The notes below the pieces were generated by a model. It was not told the origin of the DNA, ran no database searches, and was given only the letters and a program-made list of their open reading frames with translations. Of a DNA stretch of 20,996 nucleotides, positions 7,509 through 14,830 are shown in pieces. Location: positions 1 to 20,996 of the forward strand of contig JBOFTV010000079.1 in the NCBI GenBank assembly GCA_051652245.1, in the 5' to 3' direction. Position 1 is the first letter of the stretch, and the number at the start of each line of letters is the position of its first letter. Made by a program: the position numbers and the translations under genes. The stretch is from BHER01 sp051652245. GTDB lineage: Bacteria; Bacillota_I; Bacilli_A; Culicoidibacterales; Culicoidibacteraceae.

Positions 7509-8393
7509 TTATAATGTCGCTTCCCGATATTCCTGCCATGATTTATAGACAGTATTCTTATTAATTCCAACTTCCAATGCGACCTGCTTAATAGCTTGCT
7601 TTGGGTGGATTCCTTCTGCAACTAGCTGCGCAATCATTTGGCAATAGACTTCTGGTTCGACAACATCCGGTTTTTTGAGGACACTGCTTACACTTAGAGC
7701 TATTTCGCCTTTCCACGTTGAAAGTTCTGCAATATCTAGTTCTTTTAATTCTTTGACTTTAATCCAAATAGCTGTTTCATGCAGCTTAGTTAGCTCACGG
7801 ATGATACAGACTTTTGATTCCTCACTATAGATTTCCGAAATTAAAATCAGCGTTTTAACAATTCGGTGCGGTGATTCATAAAAGATAACGGGAGCTTCCA
7901 TCGTTGTTGCATAGCGCTCTAATAATGCTATTTTATCGTTCCGATTTGTTGGTAGAAAACCATGAAAGTAAAATGCTCCTTGCGTGCTCATTCCACTCAT
8001 CGCATACAATGTCACGGAGGCACTTGCTCCTGGAAGTGCTGTAAATGGCAGATTATTAACAATCAAGGCCTCTACAATGATACTCCCCGGATCAGAAATA
8101 CAAGGCATACCGGCATCACTGACCAGCGCAATTGTCAAACCGGCACTAATATCTGTAATAATCTGGGCAATTCGCTCGTATTGGTTGTGTTCGTGGCAGC
8201 TTTTGACTGTTTTCTGAATATCAAAAGCGCGGAGCAGTTTACTTGTTACACGCGTATCCTCCGCTAAAATATAATCAGCCTGTTTCAGCACTTCCACCGC
8301 ACGATATGTCATATCCCCTAAATTACCAATTGGTGTTGGCACTAAATAGAGCCCCCCATTTTCCATTGCTTTCACTGTTTTCTGTACATACAT
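7509..8393 (-). CDS. rsmI: 16S rRNA (cytidine1402-2'-O)-methyltransferase
   Basis: Encodes up to 294 residues. The tetrapyrrole-methylase-like SAM domain opens with GGLYLVPTPIGNLGDMTYRAVEVL and continues with DYILAEDTRVTSKLL, LVSDAGMPCISDPG, ALPGASASVTLYAMSG and FYFHGFLP. This series defines RsmI, which methylates the ribose of C1402 in the ribosomal P site. The start is uncertain: ATG 8391-8393 has only a weak GAAAGTGG upstream, and an in-frame ATG nine codons later is possible. It follows the trmN6-like gene by 20 bases. The C terminus (GINKNTVYKSWQEY) looks like a small helix-turn-helix, usual in this family. Confidence 0.95.
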   Translation of the reverse strand: MYVQKTVKAMENGGLYLVPTPIGNLGDMTYRAVEVLKQADYILAEDTRVTSKLLRAFDIQKTVKSCHEHNQYERIAQIITDISAGLTIALVSDAGMPCISDPGSIIVEALIVNNLPFTALPGASASVTLYAMSGMSTQGAFYFHGFLPTNRNDKIALLERYATTMEAPVIFYESPHRIVKTLILISEIYSEESKVCIIRELTKLHETAIWIKVKELKELDIAELSTWKGEIALSVSSVLKKPDVVEPEVYCQMIAQLVAEGIHPKQAIKQVALEVGINKNTVYKSWQEYREATL

Positions 8394-8413
8394 AAATTAT
8401 AACATCCACTTTC

Positions 8414-9169
8414 TTAGATTCTTTTAAAGCATTTTAATATCTTCTCTTGATACGCACCCGTTGCCGTATGAACGATAATTGGTGGGCAAATTTTCATACC
8501 ACTATTGCCATTTTTCCGCGCCTCGATCAGAACCATATTAGCTTCTGCATTTTCCTTAGGATAGACTAATTGGAGGCGTTTTGGCTCTAAATTATACTTT
8601 TTAAGCAAGGTTAAAATATCTAACAATCGCTCAGGCCGATGAACTAGTGCAAAATAGCCATTATTATTGAGCACGTAGCCCGCCTTACTAATCAAATTTT
8701 CAAGTGTTAGCATCACCTCATGGCGCGCAATTGTCTTCATTTGATTATCATTAAGCTGCTTAGCATCCGAAACCTTGAAAAATGGCGGATTACTGACAAC
8801 AACATCCGCACTCTGACTAGGAAAAAAAGCCTCAATACTATTAATATCCAAGCATTTCATTTCGATTTGATCCCCTAAATTATTTAAGGCAACATTCCTT
8901 TTAGCTAAGTCAATCGCAATTTCTTGAATATCTAGCCCCACTATTTTGGCTTTCGTTCGCGTAGCTAAAAATAGGGGAATTGGACCATTTCCCGTACCAA
9001 AATCAATAATTTGCTTGGCTTTTGCCGGAATACTGACAAAATGAGCCAAGAGCACACTATCCAGCGAAAAATTCAACATATCCTTCCGCTGGATGATTTT
9101 CATATTGTCAAATCCAAGTAAATCATTAAGTACCTCAAATTCATTTAATAACATCTCTTTGCTTTCCAA
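8414..9169 (-). CDS. tRNA1(Val) A37 N6-methyltransferase-like protein (YabB/TrmN6 family)
   Basis: Encodes 251 residues from TTG 9167-9169. AGGAG lies 9 bases before it, while the next in-frame ATG, five codons later, has no ribosome site. The SAM-binding motif IIDFGTGNGPIPLFLA (about 60-76) and the N6-adenine signature NPPF (in VVVSNPPFFKVSD) mark a class I methyltransferase. The leading LGFDNMKIIQRKDMLNFSLDSVLLAHF is characteristic of TrmN6/YabB. The predicted substrate is A37 of a valine tRNA. It lies between ricT and rsmI, as yabB does in Bacillus. Substrate is inferred from family. Confidence 0.9.
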   Translation of the reverse strand: MESKEMLLNEFEVLNDLLGFDNMKIIQRKDMLNFSLDSVLLAHFVSIPAKAKQIIDFGTGNGPIPLFLATRTKAKIVGLDIQEIAIDLAKRNVALNNLGDQIEMKCLDINSIEAFFPSQSADVVVSNPPFFKVSDAKQLNDNQMKTIARHEVMLTLENLISKAGYVLNNNGYFALVHRPERLLDILTLLKKYNLEPKRLQLVYPKENAEANMVLIEARKNGNSGMKICPPIIVHTATGAYQEKILKCFKRI

Positions 9170-9186
9170 ATTACAACGCTCCTATT

Positions 9187-10011
9187 TTATTCGTAAGCAA
9201 GTAATTGCTTTCTTACTGTGTCATAGTGATATTTACCACGTGTTTTGACCCCTTTTACATCAGTAAAGAGCACATCTACTACCTGTGTTAGGACATTAAC
9301 ATAAATTACTTTACCATTGCCATCGGGCGTATCAATCCACTGATTGACATCCGGAAGAAATTCCGATAAGACAGTGTAGACATCGTCTTCATAACGAATA
9401 CAGCAAAGTAATTTACTACAAAGTCCCGAAATTCTTTCCGGAATTAGTGATAGCTTCTGATTTTTAACCATCTTTATTGTTGAGCCATAAAGATCATTAA
9501 GAAAACTGCTGCAGCATAAATCATAGCCACAAGGACCAATCCCCCCAATTTGGCTCGCCTTTTCACGAATACTAATTTGGCGCATCTCAATTCGCACACG
9601 AAATTTCGAGGCAAGTCGGCGAACAAGTTCCCGAAAGTCAACACGGTCATCCGCTGTGTAAGTAAATAATAAATGTGTTGCATCAAAATTATATTTTGCA
9701 CTAACTAATCTTAGAGGCATCTCTGCCCCCTCCACCATATCAACAAAGATATCAGCAGCTTTTAGTTCCGCCTCATTATTTTTGCGATGCTGCTCCCAAT
9801 CCTCTTTTGAAAGCACACGAATTACATTTTTAAGCGGTAAAACAACATCACTTTCTTCAACTTTTTGATTTTCTTTTACCACAGTGACAATATCATGTCC
9901 ATTAGCATTTTCAACCAAAACTTTAGCATTTTGGCGGTAAAATTTATTGCCTGGATTAAAATAGTAAATTCGCTTATTTTTCTCAAAGCGAACGCCAATT
10001 ACTTCGATCAT
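9187..10011 (-). CDS. ricT: PSP1-domain protein RicT (YaaT)
   Basis: Encodes 274 residues. The PSP1 region carries the cysteine pattern GPCGYDLCCSSF and GLCSKLLCCIRYE (about residues 158-207), the ligands of the iron-sulfur clusters in the RicA-RicF-RicT complex. In Bacillus that complex helps RNase Y process mRNAs and affects competence, sporulation and biofilm formation. In Bacillus the gene follows holB; here the upstream neighbour is a long non-coding stretch and a zinc-ribbon gene. AAGGAGG is 11 bases before the ATG. The family is certain; which partners exist in this organism is unknown. Confidence 0.93.
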   Translation of the reverse strand: MIEVIGVRFEKNKRIYYFNPGNKFYRQNAKVLVENANGHDIVTVVKENQKVEESDVVLPLKNVIRVLSKEDWEQHRKNNEAELKAADIFVDMVEGAEMPLRLVSAKYNFDATHLLFTYTADDRVDFRELVRRLASKFRVRIEMRQISIREKASQIGGIGPCGYDLCCSSFLNDLYGSTIKMVKNQKLSLIPERISGLCSKLLCCIRYEDDVYTVLSEFLPDVNQWIDTPDGNGKVIYVNVLTQVVDVLFTDVKGVKTRGKYHYDTVRKQLLAYE

Positions 10012-10072
10012 TTTCTTATAGTCCTCCTTTTTGTTTTTTTAGCTATTTAGATATATTTTATTTATACTTAAT

Positions 10073-10101
10073 AGTTTACCATAAAAGGCCGGTTGTTTCA
10101 G
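10073..10101 (-). promoter_or_regulatory. Promoter of ricT-trmN6-rsmI
   Basis: On the minus strand, CTGAAA (10096-10101), 17 bases, then TAAACT (10073-10078) preceded by TGG make a fair extended -10 promoter. The A/T-rich leader of about 55 bases ends in AAGGAGG. Confidence 0.5.
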
Positions 10102-10320
10102 TACTTTTCGGCTTTTTATTCTTTATAATTAGGTTTTATTTTGTGGATATTATGGTGTTTTTCTTATTTTTTAAGTTCACGCTCTCGGGGAAACTCTAAG
10201 CTAACTTCAGTGCTTACACTTTTTTACAGAAATAAAGGTAGCACTTTTATATTAGGTGCTACCTTTACTTTGATCAAAACGCTCGATAAGACTGTTTTTA
10301 TCATTTCTTTAATGAAAGTT
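10102..10320. other. Intergenic region upstream of ricT
   Basis: No convincing gene. It holds a perfect 11-bp hairpin (10234-10266, listed separately) and a weaker fold near 10172-10208, where AAGTT and GCT pair with AGC and AACTT around CTCGGGG. I recognise no known RNA family in it. Confidence 0.5.
10234..10266 (-). terminator. Hairpin terminator after the zinc-ribbon gene
   Basis: AAAGGTAGCAC (10234-10244) and GTGCTACCTTT (10256-10266) form a perfect 11-bp stem around an 11-base loop. Read on the minus strand it is followed by ATTTCTGT, a modest T tract. It lies 54 bases after the stop codon of the zinc-ribbon gene. Confidence 0.6.
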
Positions 10321-10497
10321 CTAGTAGTTATCGCGATTATTATTTCGCTCTGCTTTACGTAGATCCCGACATTCTTTACAGCGAACTGGTCGATTCGTAA
10401 ATCCTTTTTCGCGATAGAACTCTTGCTCTCCAATAGTCCATACAAATTCTTTACCACAATCCTTGCAGATGATTATGATATCTTGTAATTCTTCCAT
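10321..10497 (-). CDS. Small zinc-ribbon protein
   Basis: Encodes 58 residues from the ATG at 10495-10497, with GGAGGG 7 bases before it; a longer in-frame ATG at 10512 lacks a ribosome site. Two pairs of cysteines, CKDCG near residue 11 and CKEC near residue 40, bracket FVWTIGEQEFYREKGFTNRP. This is the layout of the probable zinc-ribbon family (zf-trcl type) found across bacteria. It probably binds one zinc ion. The basic, Asn-rich tail is RKAERNNNRDN. The molecular role is unknown; a nucleic-acid or protein contact would be a guess. Confidence 0.85.
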   Translation of the reverse strand: MEELQDIIIICKDCGKEFVWTIGEQEFYREKGFTNRPVRCKECRDLRKAERNNNRDNY

Positions 10498-10699
10498 CTT
10501 TTTTCCCTCCATTTCTCAAAGTGATGTTTTTAGGTCTGAATAGAAAATCGCTAGAATATACGGGAAGTATAAGGTAGGCTAACGTATTCATTATAGAAGA
10601 GTATATCACAGATATCTAATATCTTCAATAACTTTTTTAAAAAAGTCGGATTTTTCACATCATTGTCATCATAAATGTGTTGTATTTGTTGAAAATCAT

Positions 10700-10728
10700 T
10701 TGACGGGATGACGGGATTGTGGTAGTAT
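10700..10728 (+). promoter_or_regulatory. Promoter of asd
   Basis: TTGACG (10700-10705), 17 bases, TAGTAT (10723-10728), with TGG directly before the -10. The -35 and spacer are built from two tandem copies of TGACGGGA (10701-10716), which may be a regulator site. Confidence 0.75.
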
Positions 10729-10764
10729 TAGTCCTAATAAAATATGATTTGGAGGAATAAAATT

Positions 10765-11751
10765 ATGTATACAATAGCAGTGGTTGGGGCAACAGGGGCC
10801 GTTGGGCGAAAGATTACAGAAATTATTGAGGAATATCAGATTCCCATTAAAAAGATGATTTTTCTTGCCTCGAAAAGGTCTTTGGGCAAAGAAGTTATTT
10901 GTCAGGGCAAGACTTATTTGATTGAGGAGTTGACCGAAGCAAGCTTTACAAGTGACATTGATTATGCTTTATTTGCTGCAGGAGGAGCAATTAGTGAACA
11001 CTTTGCGCCGCTTGCTGCAAAATTAGGGATTACGGTTATTGATAATAGTAGCGTTTTTAGAATGGATCCGCATACAGCATTGGTTGTTCCTGAAATAAAT
11101 GCGGCAGCGATTGACTTAACTGCTAATAAAATCATTGCTAATCCGAACTGTTCAACGATTCAATCAGTTCTACCACTTGCAGCAATTCATGCAGCTTTTG
11201 GTTTAACGCGAGTTGATTATGTTACCTACCAAGCAGTATCGGGTGCTGGACAAAATGGCATTGCTGATTTAATTGGTGGCGAAAAGGGTGAGGAACCAAA
11301 GCAGTTTGCTTATCAAATTTATAATAATGTCATCCCGCAAATTGATGTTTTTACGGAAAATGGCTATACCAAAGAAGAACTTAAAATGATTACAGAGACG
11401 CAGAAAATTCTTGCTTTGCCATTATTGCCAATTAGTGCTACTTGCGTTCGCGTGCCTGTGCAAAATAGCCATAGTGTAGATATTAGTTTTCGCGTTGAAA
11501 AAGGTACAAATGTTGAGCAATTACGCGCAATTTTAGCTGCTGCACCAGGTGTGCGCCTTGTTGATGATATTGCCAATTTAATTTATCCTATGCCTTTAGA
11601 TGCTTCGGGTCAAGATAGTGTCTTTGTTGGACGGATTCGGGCGGATTTATACGATCAACAGCTTTTTCATATGTTTGTTGTTGCTGATAATATCCGTAAG
11701 GGGGCGGCTAGTAATGCTGTTCAGATTATGCAGTATTTGATTAAGGGGTAG
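10765..11751 (+). CDS. asd: Aspartate-semialdehyde dehydrogenase
   Basis: Encodes 328 residues from ATG 10765, with GGAGG 9 bases before it; the upstream in-frame ATG at 10744 lies before that site. The NADP-binding loop is VVGATGAVGRK (6-16). The catalytic cysteine is C129 in NPNCSTIQ, and the conserved RVPVQNSHS supplies substrate-binding R and catalytic H. The enzyme makes aspartate semialdehyde from aspartyl phosphate, the branch point to lysine, methionine and threonine. It has its own promoter and terminator and lies beside the other threonine genes, apart from the lysC operon. Nothing appears truncated. Confidence 0.96.
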   Translation: MYTIAVVGATGAVGRKITEIIEEYQIPIKKMIFLASKRSLGKEVICQGKTYLIEELTEASFTSDIDYALFAAGGAISEHFAPLAAKLGITVIDNSSVFRMDPHTALVVPEINAAAIDLTANKIIANPNCSTIQSVLPLAAIHAAFGLTRVDYVTYQAVSGAGQNGIADLIGGEKGEEPKQFAYQIYNNVIPQIDVFTENGYTKEELKMITETQKILALPLLPISATCVRVPVQNSHSVDISFRVEKGTNVEQLRAILAAAPGVRLVDDIANLIYPMPLDASGQDSVFVGRIRADLYDQQLFHMFVVADNIRKGAASNAVQIMQYLIKG

Positions 11752-11772
11752 GTTACAATACCTCAAGATAAA

Positions 11773-11808
11773 AAAAGGACCAATAGTGGCGCTCTATTGG
11801 TCCTTTTT
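11773..11808. terminator. Bidirectional terminator between asd and thrB
   Basis: GGACCAATAG (11777-11786) pairs perfectly with CTATTGGTCC (11794-11803) around a 7-base loop. It has A residues on the left and T residues on the right, so it serves both the plus-strand asd and the minus-strand thrCB transcript. Confidence 0.88.
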
Positions 11809-11829
11809 GCGGCCTATTTTTTTTTCAAA

Positions 11830-12720
11830 TTAATGCTCAACGACAGTTGCTCCAACTACATCAACAGCAACCAGCTCTACTGTTGCATCTAAACCAATGC
11901 CCCTTAACAAAGCACACGCCTTTTGACGATCATCAATAGCCACCAAGCCAATCACTGTAGAACCTGATCCACTCACCCAATGTGTAATAAATGGCGCGGT
12001 TTCGAGGAGCGCTACCATTTTTGGATAATTCTTAATTAACGCTACTCGATATGGTTGATGAATTCTATCCTCTGTTGCAATTGTTAATAACTCTTGATTC
12101 CCGTCTTCAAAAGCCTTCATCAATAAACTCGCGCGTGAAATATTAAAAATTGCGTCCTCATAGCTTAGGCTACTAGGCATAACAAGGCGTGCTGCCGCTG
12201 TTGATACTTCATTTGGTTCAATAATAACAATAAAGCCAAGTCGGCCCGACGGCTTAATTTGCTGCTTATAGACCACGCCCTGTGAAAAGACACAACTAAC
12301 CATGCCCCCAACAATTCCGGGTACAACATTATCAGGATGACCTTCTATCCCTGTAGCAATATTAATAATATCAGCCTCGGTAAAGCCTAATTCCCCATAG
12401 ACATTAGCAGCTATTATACCCGCAATAATACATGTTGAACTACTCCCAAGCCCTCGTGCCACCGGAATATTCGTTTCCATTTTTAAATAAAAATCGGCAG
12501 GCATCGATCGATTATTGTCCCTAAGCACATCGCTCATTGTTTCATAGACTAAGTTATTAACATTAGCAAACCGCTGCTCAACACCCACAAACTCCAAGCC
12601 TTTTGCGCGACAAAAATCAAAGCTAAAGTAGTTATATAATTGTAATGCTATCCCCGCTGTATCAAATCCTGAGCCAATATTTGCTGTTGTTGCTGGTACT
12701 TTCACTGTAAACTTTTGCAT
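11830..12720 (-). CDS. thrB: Homoserine kinase
   Basis: Encodes 296 residues. It is a GHMP kinase: the N-terminal VPATTANIGSGFDTAG motif (8-23), the ATP loop PVARGLGSSST (86-96), and the C-terminal WVSGSGSTVIGL motif are all in place. It phosphorylates homoserine to O-phosphohomoserine, the substrate of the enzyme encoded just upstream. It starts 1 base after the thrC stop, with AAGGAG as ribosome site, and ends at the shared terminator. Length is normal for the family. Confidence 0.96.
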   Translation of the reverse strand: MQKFTVKVPATTANIGSGFDTAGIALQLYNYFSFDFCRAKGLEFVGVEQRFANVNNLVYETMSDVLRDNNRSMPADFYLKMETNIPVARGLGSSSTCIIAGIIAANVYGELGFTEADIINIATGIEGHPDNVVPGIVGGMVSCVFSQGVVYKQQIKPSGRLGFIVIIEPNEVSTAAARLVMPSSLSYEDAIFNISRASLLMKAFEDGNQELLTIATEDRIHQPYRVALIKNYPKMVALLETAPFITHWVSGSGSTVIGLVAIDDRQKACALLRGIGLDATVELVAVDVVGATVVEH

Positions 12721-12721
12721 C

Positions 12722-14215
12722 TTATTCTCCTTTTTCTACCATTTTTATTATGTGTGGAATCATTTCGGCAACTTTAATAACGTCACTAAATCGCGTTTCT
12801 GCCAATTCAAGCTCACTAATCTTCTCTGGAACCTGAACATTTGTAATTGCTGAAATCACATCGGCACAACGGTAGTCATTAGGCTCATTAATCGCGAAAA
12901 TTTCACGGTAGCATGATAAGAATTTATACGGATGGGCCGTGGATACAACAATATTAAAGCCCGCTTCCTCAGGAAATTCCTCAACAAAGCTATCGAGGGC
13001 ATGCGATGCAACACTTGTATGGGGGTCAATTAAATAATCAGCCGCTTCAAATACCTTGGCAATTTGCGTAATTGTTTCTTCATTTGTGACATCATAAGCA
13101 AGAATATGACTTTTAAGTAATTGATGCTGTGCTTGCGTTAATGTAAAACACTTATTTTCCTGAAGTTGTTTCATATAGTTGGCAACAATTTTATTATCAC
13201 CAAACAAGAAAGCTAAAAAGCGCTCGAGATTCGATGAAACGAGAATATCCATTGATGGCGATGGCGTAATTAAAAATGGCCGTGTGCGGATGTCATAGCA
13301 CCCCGTCCTAATAAAATCAGCTAAGACTTTATTTTCATTTGTCGCACAAATAATTTTATTAATTGGGACACCAATTTTCTTAGCAATAAATGCTGCCAAA
13401 ATATTACCAAAGTTCCCTGTTGGCACGCAGACATTCATCACCTCGCCCATTTTTACCGTTGCTTGCTCAACTAAACGCGCATAGGCATCAACATAATAGA
13501 CAACTTGCGGTAGTAGGCGGGCAACATTAATTGAATTGGCACTTGTTAGCAAAACATTATTAGCAGCAGCAATTTTGGCAATTTGCTCACTTCCAAACAC
13601 CGTTTTCACAGCAGCCTGTGCATCATCAAAATTCCCCTCAATGCCAATGGGAAAGACATTGTTGCCCATTTGCTTTTGCATCTGTGCTTTTTGCATTGAG
13701 CTAACGCCGTCTGTGGGATAAAGCACAATAATTTCAATGCCCGCGACATCTTTAACCGCCTCCATCGCAGCTTTTCCGGTATCCCCCGAAGTAGCAGCTA
13801 GAATAAGCAACTTTTTTGACATTTTCTGATATTTTTTTGATAGCAGGAGTAAATGAGGGAAAAGTGATAGCGCTTGATCTTTAAACGCGAGCGTCTGCCC
13901 GTAAAATAACTCTAAATATGCACAAGTTTCTCCAACCACATGAATTCCCGTAATTGCCTCATGGCTAAAGTTCTGCGCATTATAACTTGCATCAACGCAC
14001 GCCTCTAATTCATCTTTGGAAAATTCCGTAAAAAAAAGTCCCAACACCGAAACAGCAATTGCGCCATATGTCTGCCCCAAATAATCACTCATTATCAACT
14101 CTGGAAAATCAATTGGCACATATAAACCACCGTCTTCAGCCAAACCATGTAAAATTGCATGACTTGCACTTACTGTTTTATTCATATCACTTGCTCTTGT
14201 ACTTCTAAATTGCAT
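12722..14215 (-). CDS. thrC: Threonine synthase
   Basis: Encodes 497 residues from ATG 14213-14215, which has GGAGG 8 bases upstream. The longer frame beginning at TTG 14230 would place its start before that site. This is the long threonine synthase class, with the N-terminal FRSTRASD and LAEDGGLYVP, the PLP lysine K112 in LAFKDQALSLFP, and ILAATSGDTGKAAMEAV for phosphate binding. It converts O-phosphohomoserine to threonine. It is the first gene of a two-gene operon with thrB and is transcribed divergently from the ACT-hom-lysC operon. The long form differs from the roughly 350-residue enzyme of Bacillus. Confidence 0.96.
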   Translation of the reverse strand: MQFRSTRASDMNKTVSASHAILHGLAEDGGLYVPIDFPELIMSDYLGQTYGAIAVSVLGLFFTEFSKDELEACVDASYNAQNFSHEAITGIHVVGETCAYLELFYGQTLAFKDQALSLFPHLLLLSKKYQKMSKKLLILAATSGDTGKAAMEAVKDVAGIEIIVLYPTDGVSSMQKAQMQKQMGNNVFPIGIEGNFDDAQAAVKTVFGSEQIAKIAAANNVLLTSANSINVARLLPQVVYYVDAYARLVEQATVKMGEVMNVCVPTGNFGNILAAFIAKKIGVPINKIICATNENKVLADFIRTGCYDIRTRPFLITPSPSMDILVSSNLERFLAFLFGDNKIVANYMKQLQENKCFTLTQAQHQLLKSHILAYDVTNEETITQIAKVFEAADYLIDPHTSVASHALDSFVEEFPEEAGFNIVVSTAHPYKFLSCYREIFAINEPNDYRCADVISAITNVQVPEKISELELAETRFSDVIKVAEMIPHIIKMVEKGE

Positions 14216-14266
14216 GTATTTTTCCTCCAATATATTCGATGCTTTTAATTTAACACCTTTTTATGA

Positions 14267-14295
14267 ATAATAACAGATTTTAGGCTTGAAGTCAA
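14267..14295 (-). promoter_or_regulatory. Promoter of thrC-thrB
   Basis: On the minus strand, TTGACT (14290-14295), 17 bases, TATTAT (14267-14272). Its -35 overlaps the -35 of the opposite promoter. The leader is about 45 bases, too short for a T-box or attenuator. Confidence 0.82.
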
Positions 14296-14314
14296 AAGGA
14301 TTTTATGTTAAAAT
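14286..14314 (+). promoter_or_regulatory. Promoter of the ACT regulator-hom-lysC operon
   Basis: TTGAAG (14286-14291), 17 bases, TAAAAT (14309-14314), with TGT just before the -10. The two divergent -35 boxes together occupy the near-palindrome TTGAAGTCAA (14286-14295). GATTTTA occurs as a direct repeat on both sides (14276-14282 and 14299-14305) and may belong to a shared operator. Confidence 0.78.
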
Positions 14315-14359
14315 TGTTCACAAGGCGAAAACAAATGTATTTCTAGGGAGGACAAGGGC

Positions 14360-14812
14360 GTGTTGGAAAAATATTATATTATTAAGGACAATGCATTACC
14401 AGAAATTATGCACAAGGTCTTAGAAGTTCAGCAGCTGTTACGAAGTGGTCAAGCAAAGACGATTAAGGAGGCAACGTTAATTGTTGGAATTAGTCGCAGT
14501 GTCTTTTACAAATATCAGGATGCAATTGAGCCTTTTTTTGAAAATGAGGGTGAGGCTACGATTACAATTGGCTTTAATTTACTGCATATTCCTGGTGTGT
14601 TGTCGAATGCTTTGAATTTGATTGCCAGCTATGATGTCAATGTTTTAACAATTAACCAGACAATCCCGATTAATTCAGTTGCCCATGTGATGATTACAAT
14701 GGAAACCAATAAATTTAGTAAGGATCTTAATACACTACTTTCATCACTAGAAAGTATTCCCGGAATGCGTCAGTTAAATGTTATTGGTCGCTCACGGAAT
14801 TTAGGAATTTAG
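14360..14812 (+). CDS. ACT-domain regulator of the PheB/UPF0735 family (ThrR-like)
   Basis: Encodes 150 residues from GTG 14360, with AGGGAGG 8 bases before it. Residues of about 36-60 (KTIKEATLIVGISRSVFYKYQDAI) look like a DNA-binding helix-turn-helix. Residues 67-145 form an ACT domain (ITIGFNLLHIPGVLSNALNLIASYDVNVLTINQTIP), which usually binds an amino acid. This is the layout of the family called PheB or UPF0735; as I recall, the Bacillus subtilis member has been shown to repress hom and thrCB and named ThrR. Here it is the first gene before hom and lysC and is divergent from thrCB, which fits a threonine-sensing repressor of both operons. The effector is inferred. Confidence 0.88.
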   Translation: MLEKYYIIKDNALPEIMHKVLEVQQLLRSGQAKTIKEATLIVGISRSVFYKYQDAIEPFFENEGEATITIGFNLLHIPGVLSNALNLIASYDVNVLTINQTIPINSVAHVMITMETNKFSKDLNTLLSSLESIPGMRQLNVIGRSRNLGI

Positions 14813-14830
14813 AAAACGAGGAGAATAGAT

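Noticed and set aside
10084..10117. Inverted repeat AAAAGGCCG / CGGCTTTTT as a plus-strand terminator
   Set aside because: No plus-strand gene ends here, the stem needs a bulge and has a long loop, and it overlaps the ricT promoter.
10224..10457. A 77-codon frame on the minus strand overlapping the zinc-ribbon gene
   Set aside because: It is in another frame of a well-supported small gene with paired cysteines and runs through the hairpin at 10234-10266.
14221..14360. A T-box, lysine riboswitch or threonine attenuator before thrC or hom
   Set aside because: Both leaders are only about 40-45 bases long, without a leader peptide or a terminator/antiterminator pair.
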